Shown here: in pieces, positions 14,673 to 18,927 of the stretch
How the letters are laid out: every line of letters begins with the position of its first letter
Position numbering within the stretch: the stretch's first letter is position 1
From: Bacteroidota bacterium
GTDB lineage: Bacteria > Bacteroidota > Bacteroidia > Chitinophagales > Chitinophagaceae
DNA: 18,927 bases
Assembly (NCBI GenBank): GCA_026391115.1
Contig: JAPLER010000099.1
Location: 1 to 18,927, forward strand
Direction of reading: 5' to 3'
Translations under genes and position numbers: made by a program
Notes under the pieces: model-generated
What the model was told of the DNA's origin: nothing
Seen by the model: the letters and a program-made list of their open reading frames with translations, nothing else
The model's database searches: none

Positions 14673-15270
14673 TAAAATTGGTTTTTCATTCCGTTATTTT
14701 TCTATTTTATTTTTCTTAATAATTGTTTTGGCCTCCTGTAAAAACAAAGCTGTTAATAAACCCAAAGGTTACTACAAAATAAATTTCCCCCAGCATCAAT
14801 ATCAAGTATTTAATAAAGAGGGTTATCCTTACACATTTGAATTCCCTGTGTATGCCAATGTAGTAAAGGATTCTAGCTTTTTTGGTGAAGCTACAGAAAA
14901 TCCTTGGTGGATTAATATTGAGTTTCCAACTTTCAATGGAAAAGTTTATGTAAGCTATAAAGAAATTGGAAAGAATAATTTGGACACATTACTAAAACAT
15001 AGTTTTAGATTAAGTGATGCTCATAGTAGTAAAGCAAGTTTTAAAGAAGATAGTTTAATTGCTACACCTAATAAAGCTTATGGTTTATTTTTTCAATTGG
15101 GAGGTAATGTTGCTACAAGCAATCAATTTTTTATAACAGATAGTACAAAACATTTTTTACGTGGTGCTTTATATTTTGATGCAACACCTAATGAAGACTC
15201 TCTTAAAATTGTAAATGATTTTATTCTAGAAGATATGAAACATTTGATCAATACTATAAAGTGGAAATAA
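14659..15270 (+). CDS. gldD: Gliding motility lipoprotein GldD
   Basis: GldD is a lipoprotein required for gliding in Flavobacterium johnsoniae and tied to the type IX secretion system. The 203-residue product has a lipoprotein signal peptide with hydrophobic core YFSILFFLIIVLASC and Cys27 as the acylated residue. After it come PKGYYKINFPQHQYQVF (about 34-50), a proline- and aromatic-rich opening typical of GldD, and further conserved-looking stretches such as NPWWINIEFPTFNGKVYVSY and FFQLGGNVATSNQFFITDS. The gene starts 10 bases after gldE, so the two are an operon. It converges with the PorG-like gene, whose stop is only 4 bases away; I see no strong terminator hairpin in the gap. Confidence rests on family pattern plus the gldE-gldD linkage. 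Confidence 0.88.
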   Translation: MNYEFKIGFSFRYFSILFFLIIVLASCKNKAVNKPKGYYKINFPQHQYQVFNKEGYPYTFEFPVYANVVKDSSFFGEATENPWWINIEFPTFNGKVYVSYKEIGKNNLDTLLKHSFRLSDAHSSKASFKEDSLIATPNKAYGLFFQLGGNVATSNQFFITDSTKHFLRGALYFDATPNEDSLKIVNDFILEDMKHLINTIKWK

Positions 15271-15274
15271 TTAA

Positions 15275-16117
15275 CTAATAACGATAACTCTGATTTGGGC
15301 ATCTATAAGCTTCAAAGTTAAATGACAAGCCTAAATGAAAAGTTGCAAAACCATCATTGGCTAAAGTATTACCTCTTTGCCTGCCTTCTTTGCCAATTGC
15401 TAAACCAAGTTCACCACTTCTATCACTTAAAGCAGCACCAATGCTATTTGTAGAAAAAGCTTTAGGGGCATAAGTTGTACTCACATCGTCTAAATAATCT
15501 GTATTAGTAAATCTATATCTAAACTCTGCAAATACATTCATACTTCTATTAAAGGCATATTTAAAACCCAGTGTTAAAGGAATACATGTAGCTGTGTTTT
15601 TATATTCTGTTTTAGTTGGGTAAAATTCACTGCCTTGACCCTCTGTGCCTAAGCTTCTCAAATAATATTTTTCATCTTTGTAAAAAGTATATGGGTCGAA
15701 GCTAAAAATGCCCAATCCAATACCCACATAAGGTGTATAGTTATATCCTTCAAAGCCTGGGTTGAATTGAAAAAAGTTAAACGTACCGTTTACACTAAAC
15801 TCATACACATCTGTATTAAAGCTTAAGTTACGTGTTTGTTGTATTACATTTTTGCTATACTTATCGGCATAAGCTAAAAATGCATAAGTAGCAGACACCT
15901 TTAAGCCCACATAATTATTAAACTGTTTAGTATAATGTAGAGCACCCGAAATTTTTGGTTTACTAAAATTAATTTCGGGGTTTAAGTCGCCAAAATAATG
16001 TGCAACACCAGCAGATATACCAAACTCGCCAGTATGCTCAAAGCTCTCTAAATATTGAGCTTGAGTGAATTTTGTAGTTACAAAAAATATTATTAATAAA
16101 ACAAATCTTCTAATCAC
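15275..16117 (-). CDS. porG: PorG-like outer-membrane protein (DUF6089)
   Basis: A 280-residue outer-membrane beta-barrel protein. PorG in Porphyromonas gingivalis is a type IX secretion component that contacts the periplasmic PorK-PorN ring. The signal peptide is MIRRFVLLIIFFVTTKFTQA (cleavage about 20). The DUF6089 hallmark GEFGISAGVAHYFGDLNPE (30-48) follows at once, then barrel strands through YNYTPYVGIGLGIFSFDPY and AFNRSMNVFAEFRYRFTNTD, ending LGLSFNFEAYRCPNQSYRY. The start codon is GTG; no ATG is available upstream before a stop (TAA) or in the signal peptide. It lies 148 bases after nadK on the same strand, an adjacency seen in other Bacteroidota. A hairpin after nadK suggests its own promoter, but none is convincing. 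The name is an assignment by family and context. Confidence 0.8.
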   Translation of the reverse strand: MIRRFVLLIIFFVTTKFTQAQYLESFEHTGEFGISAGVAHYFGDLNPEINFSKPKISGALHYTKQFNNYVGLKVSATYAFLAYADKYSKNVIQQTRNLSFNTDVYEFSVNGTFNFFQFNPGFEGYNYTPYVGIGLGIFSFDPYTFYKDEKYYLRSLGTEGQGSEFYPTKTEYKNTATCIPLTLGFKYAFNRSMNVFAEFRYRFTNTDYLDDVSTTYAPKAFSTNSIGAALSDRSGELGLAIGKEGRQRGNTLANDGFATFHLGLSFNFEAYRCPNQSYRY

Positions 16118-16173
16118 TAATGAAACTTAATTTGATAATTGATTAAGGGACAATTATGCTTCAATTAAAACCT

Positions 16174-16206
16174 TACTGTCCTTGTGCCTTAGTGGCAAAT
16201 AATAAA
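16174..16206. repeat. Degenerate intergenic repeat, copy 1 (between porG and nadK)
   Basis: The plus strand reads ACTGTCCTTGTGCCTTAGTG and then GCAAATAATAAAA. It resembles the CTTTGTG-CTTAGTGG-type short repeats common between genes in Bacteroidota. A second diverged copy lies on the other side of nadK (17171-17210); CTT-TGT-G, GTGG and AAAT-AATAAA blocks align in the same order. Confidence 0.4.
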
Positions 16207-16245
16207 ACGTAGAATTTTGTCAAATAATATTTTTATAAAGATGAG

Positions 16246-16268
16246 AAAAAAAATCTAACAAAATGTTA
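16246..16268 (-). terminator. Probable intrinsic terminator of nadK
   Basis: On the minus strand TAACA-TTT-TGTTA begins in the nadK stop codon and is followed, after GA, by eight consecutive T. The stem is short and A/U-rich, but the U tract is strong. It would separate nadK from the PorG-like gene. Confidence 0.5.
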
Positions 16269-17135
16269 ATTTCTTTTATCCATTCCCCAAGTCAATTTAT
16301 TTCTTAGGGTTGATAGAAAACTATTTTCATTTAATCGTATCAAACTCACAGTAAAGTTCTCTTTTTTTACAGCAATACTCACATCCAAATTTACCATTTC
16401 TCTCCTTGCATCCATCACACATATAAATTGATCTGTTCTTCCTTCTACCTTAAATGAAATAATATTGGTATCAGAAATAACAATTGAACGTACATTCAAA
16501 TTATGTGGAGCAACAGGTGTTATTACAAAACTACTACTTTCTGGAAAAAGTATAGGACCATTGCAACTTAAATTATAACCTGTGCTACCTGTAGGTGTAC
16601 TTACAATCAATCCATCTGCCCAGTATGTATTTAAAAACTCACCATTAATATATGTATGAATCTTAATCATTGGGCTAATGTCTCTTTTATGAATAGCAAA
16701 TTCATTTAATGCAAACGGGGTTTCGCCAAATAATTTTAAATTACTATCACAGTGTATTAAACTTCTTTTGTCAATAATAAAACTATGATTCACTAAACTT
16801 TCAACAGCACTTTGAATTTCGTTTTTACTAAGACTTGCCAAAAACCCCAATCGCCCAAAGTTGATTCCCAAAATTGGTATATTACTATTACGTACTAGTG
16901 TTACAGCATCAAGTATAGTTCCATCGCCACCAATACTTACCAGATATTCAATTTCATTTTCAACTAAATCCTTGTAAGTTTTAAAAGTTAAAAAGTTTAC
17001 GTTGGGGGGCAATTGCTCAATCAATGGTTCAAATAAATATACTGTTGCTTTATGACTAAGTAATTCGCTCAACAAAAACTGCATAGGTGCATTTTGTTCA
17101 GTATCTAACCCTCTACTATATATTGCAACTGTCAT
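16266..17135 (-). CDS. nadK: NAD kinase
   Basis: Phosphorylates NAD+ to NADP+ using ATP or polyphosphate. The 289-residue protein has the catalytic GGDGT motif (69-73), followed by GINFGRLGFLA (90-100). NE at 144-145 lies in ALNEFAIHK, WADGLIVSTPTGSTGYNLS (172-190) is the substrate-binding block conserved in all NAD kinases, and the C-terminal strand region runs GRTDQFICVMDARREM. The ATG start gives a complete N-terminal Rossmann-like half. It lies 66 bases after alaS on the same strand and may be partly read through from it. No convincing -7 box is seen in the gap beyond a weak TAAATTTA at the alaS end. It is flanked by two degenerate intergenic repeats. No anomalies in the coding sequence. 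Confidence 0.97.
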   Translation of the reverse strand: MTVAIYSRGLDTEQNAPMQFLLSELLSHKATVYLFEPLIEQLPPNVNFLTFKTYKDLVENEIEYLVSIGGDGTILDAVTLVRNSNIPILGINFGRLGFLASLSKNEIQSAVESLVNHSFIIDKRSLIHCDSNLKLFGETPFALNEFAIHKRDISPMIKIHTYINGEFLNTYWADGLIVSTPTGSTGYNLSCNGPILFPESSSFVITPVAPHNLNVRSIVISDTNIISFKVEGRTDQFICVMDARREMVNLDVSIAVKKENFTVSLIRLNENSFLSTLRNKLTWGMDKRN

Positions 17136-17170
17136 TATTTATGATGTACTATTTTAGATTTACGATTTAA

Positions 17171-17210
17171 AGTCCGTGCTTTGTATGTCTCTGTGGTAAA
17201 TTTATAATAA
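17171..17210. repeat. Degenerate intergenic repeat, copy 2 (between nadK and alaS)
   Basis: The plus strand reads AGTCCGTGCTTTGTATGTCT and then CTGTGGTAAATTTATAATAA. It parallels copy 1 at 16174-16206 in the same orientation (CTTTGT...GTGG.AAAT..AATAA) and overlaps the alaS stop codon. Similarity is partial and judged by eye. Confidence 0.35.
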
Positions 17211-18927
17211 ACCTTTCACAACCTCAATTACTTTATCTAAATTACTTGCATCTTGTCCCCCAGCAGTAGCAAGATTTTTTTGTCCGCCACCACCACCTTT
17301 AATAATTTGTGTGATGTGTTCTTTAATGATTTTAGGCCCTTCAAATCCTTTTGCAACAAGGGTATCAGACAATGCAATGGCAACCGATGCTTTGCCACCA
17401 ATATTTGCAGCTAAAACAATACAAGCCTCCCCACCCTCCAAAGGAGGGATTGAAGAAACAAGTTCACTGGCAAGTTTTTTTAATCTCTCTATTTTCTTTT
17501 TAAGTTCTTTGGTTTCTGCAAGTGAGTTTTCAATTTGCTTAATCAATTCTTTTGGATTATTGTATAAATCTTTTACCAAAGACAATTGATTAAACGTATT
17601 GTTGATATAAGCCTCAGCAGCCTTGCCACTTACGGCTTCAATCCTACGAACGCCAGCAGCCACAGCACTTTCAGCTTTTATTTTAAAGAAGCCTAATTCT
17701 CCTGTGCTACCAATATGTGTGCCACCACAAAGTTCAATTGAGTATTTGGCATCCATTATCACAACTCTCACCACATCTCCATATTTCTCTCCAAACAAAG
17801 CCATTGCACCTAAAGCCACAGCTTCATCTTTATTCATCTCTTTTATAACAACAGGAATATTCTCTCTAATTTTTTCATTGACAATAGCTTCTACTTGTGC
17901 AATTTCTTCATCAGTCACTTTTGCAAAATGAGAGAAGTCGAAACGCAATTGTTCATCGTTTACCAAACTACCTTTTTGTGTAACGTGAGTTCCTAAAACC
18001 TTGCGTAATGCAGCGTGTAAAAGGTGAGTAGCTGAGTGATTGCTTGATGTTTCTATTCTTGTTGCTGTATTTACAGTAGCAGTCACATCTTTGGTTAAGT
18101 CTATATCTTCAGGTAATGTTTCTACAAAATGAATGGTTAATCCATTTTCTTTTTTTGTATCAACAACTTCCAATTCGTGATGCCCAATTACTAATTTTCC
18201 TTTATCACCAACCTGTCCACCACTTTCTGCATAAAAAGGTGTTTGTGCTAAAACAATTTGATATTGTATTTTATTTTTGTTTGTTACATATCTATACTGA
18301 CAAATTTTGGTAGTTGTTTCTAGTTTTTTGTATCCTACAAAACTTCTTTTTTTTATTCTAACATTTTTTATAATCACCCAATCCCCAGCATCTATTGCTG
18401 TTGCTGCACGAGAGCGATTTTTTTGTTGTTGCATTGCTTCTTCAAAACCTTTCATATCAACAGCCCATCCAATTTCTGATGCCATTAACTGTGTTAAATC
18501 AATTGGGAAACCGTAAGTATCGTTCAGTTCAAATGCAAATAACCCATTGATGATTTTATTATTTCTGAAATTAATTCTATCAAATTCAGCATCCTCAACT
18601 TTTATAAAAGAGCTAACTTCTGTTTCAAGATTTATTCCAACGTATTTTTCAAATCTTAAAATTCCATTTCCTAGTGTTCTCAAAAAAGCATCTTCCTCTT
18701 CTTTAACAACTTTACTCACAAAATCCAATTGTGCTTTTAGTTCAGGGAAAACAGTTGAGAATTGCTCAGAAAGCAATGGCAGCAACTGATGTAGTAATGG
18801 CTGCTTATAATCCAGATAAGAATAATAGTAGCGAACAGCTCTACGCAAAATTCTTCTGATAACATAACCAGCACCTGTATTACTTGGTAATTGTCCATCA
18901 GCAATTGTAAATGCTATAGCACGAATA
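17202..18927 (-). CDS. alaS: Alanyl-tRNA synthetase, 5' part outside window
   Basis: Charges tRNA(Ala) with alanine and edits mischarged Ser/Gly. The frame is open to the right window edge, encoding IRAIAFTIADGQLPSNTGAG then YVIRRILRRAVRYYY, the end of the aminoacylation domain; roughly the first 300 residues are outside. The TTG at 18848 is therefore internal. Next comes the tRNA-binding domain. The editing domain shows SNHSATHLLH (zinc-binding HxxxH) and ELCGGTH (the Cys/His pair). A coiled-coil linker (KELKKKIERLKKLASELVSS) and the C-Ala domain follow, the latter with GGGGGQKNLATAGGQDAS. The total fits the usual ~870 residues. Odd point: just after the coiled coil a short GC-rich palindrome encodes PPLEGGEA (17425-17449), which looks like an inserted repeat. 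The 3' end is intact. Confidence 0.96.
   Translation of the reverse strand, partial: IRAIAFTIADGQLPSNTGAGYVIRRILRRAVRYYYSYLDYKQPLLHQLLPLLSEQFSTVFPELKAQLDFVSKVVKEEEDAFLRTLGNGILRFEKYVGINLETEVSSFIKVEDAEFDRINFRNNKIINGLFAFELNDTYGFPIDLTQLMASEIGWAVDMKGFEEAMQQQKNRSRAATAIDAGDWVIIKNVRIKKRSFVGYKKLETTTKICQYRYVTNKNKIQYQIVLAQTPFYAESGGQVGDKGKLVIGHHELEVVDTKKENGLTIHFVETLPEDIDLTKDVTATVNTATRIETSSNHSATHLLHAALRKVLGTHVTQKGSLVNDEQLRFDFSHFAKVTDEEIAQVEAIVNEKIRENIPVVIKEMNKDEAVALGAMALFGEKYGDVVRVVIMDAKYSIELCGGTHIGSTGELGFFKIKAESAVAAGVRRIEAVSGKAAEAYINNTFNQLSLVKDLYNNPKELIKQIENSLAETKELKKKIERLKKLASELVSSIPPLEGGEACIVLAANIGGKASVAIALSDTLVAKGFEGPKIIKEHITQIIKGGGGGQKNLATAGGQDASNLDKVIEVVKGLL
17425..17449 (-). repeat. GC-rich palindromic repeat inserted in frame in alaS
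   Basis: On the minus strand the element begins TCCCTCCTTTGGAGGG and continues TGGGGAGGC. CCCTCC and GGAGGG form a perfect 6-base stem around a TTT loop (17434-17448), and the 25 bases are 17/25 G+C in an AT-rich gene. In the alaS frame, codons overlapping the element encode PPLEGGEA. The pattern matches short palindromic repeats I know from intergenic regions of Bacteroidota genomes. Confidence 0.6.

Noticed and set aside
14659..15278. A terminator in the 4-base gap between gldD and the PorG-like gene
   Set aside because: I found no stem with a U tract on either strand around 15260-15290.
18846..18848. TTG as the start of the alaS gene
   Set aside because: The frame stays open to the window edge and encodes recognisable AlaRS sequence upstream, so it is an internal Leu codon.

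Overview
The window looks like chromosomal DNA from an AT-rich member of the Bacteroidota (roughly one third G+C, judged by eye). Three things point there: a ssb - gldE - gldD gene order, outer-membrane proteins of the PorV/PorQ and PorG (DUF6089) kinds, and recurring TAnnTTTG-like boxes a short distance upstream of starts, which is the known -7 promoter element of this phylum. The gliding/type IX secretion genes argue for a free-living Flavobacteriia-, Cytophagia- or Chitinophagia-like lineage, but I cannot place it more finely. Gene density is high: no gap reaches 200 bases and I see no rRNA, tRNA, CRISPR array, insertion sequence or prophage.

Layout. Positions 1-2639 hold the end of a type I secretion-like operon: a 5'-truncated HlyD-family adaptor directly abutted to a TolC-family outer-membrane channel. 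Positions 2702-5115 hold a three-gene unit: an ECF sigma factor, an overlapping single-pass membrane protein that is probably its anti-sigma factor, and a secreted, probably outer-membrane, protein of unknown function. Next come a HerA-like ATPase (DUF853/YjgR type) and a small RDD-family membrane protein. These converge on a KUP potassium transporter through a pair of abutting perfect palindromes that form a bidirectional terminator. Upstream of kup, on the same strand, is ffh (SRP GTPase) with its own terminator. Divergent from ffh is a lipoprotein with a class I methyltransferase fold, followed by a PorV/PorQ-family barrel protein, ssb, gldE and gldD. The right end is on the minus strand: alaS (5' end outside the window), nadK and a PorG-like gene, converging on gldD with a 4-base gap.

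How the genes fit together. Most of the window is housekeeping: SRP targeting, ssb, alaS, nadK and K+ uptake. Superimposed on this is an envelope/secretion theme: HlyD-TolC, the sigma/anti-sigma/outer-membrane module, the PorV/PorQ-like protein, GldE, GldD and PorG. Several short 5' leaders can be read from the promoter boxes, and these decide starts for the HerA-like gene and the methyltransferase lipoprotein.

I do not see a clearly new multi-gene system. The observations most worth checking are a GC-rich palindromic repeat that has apparently been inserted in frame into alaS (encoding PPLEGGEA), two degenerate CTTTGTG/GTGG-type intergenic repeats on either side of nadK, the lipid-anchored methyltransferase-like protein, and the unrecognised partner of the ECF sigma module.
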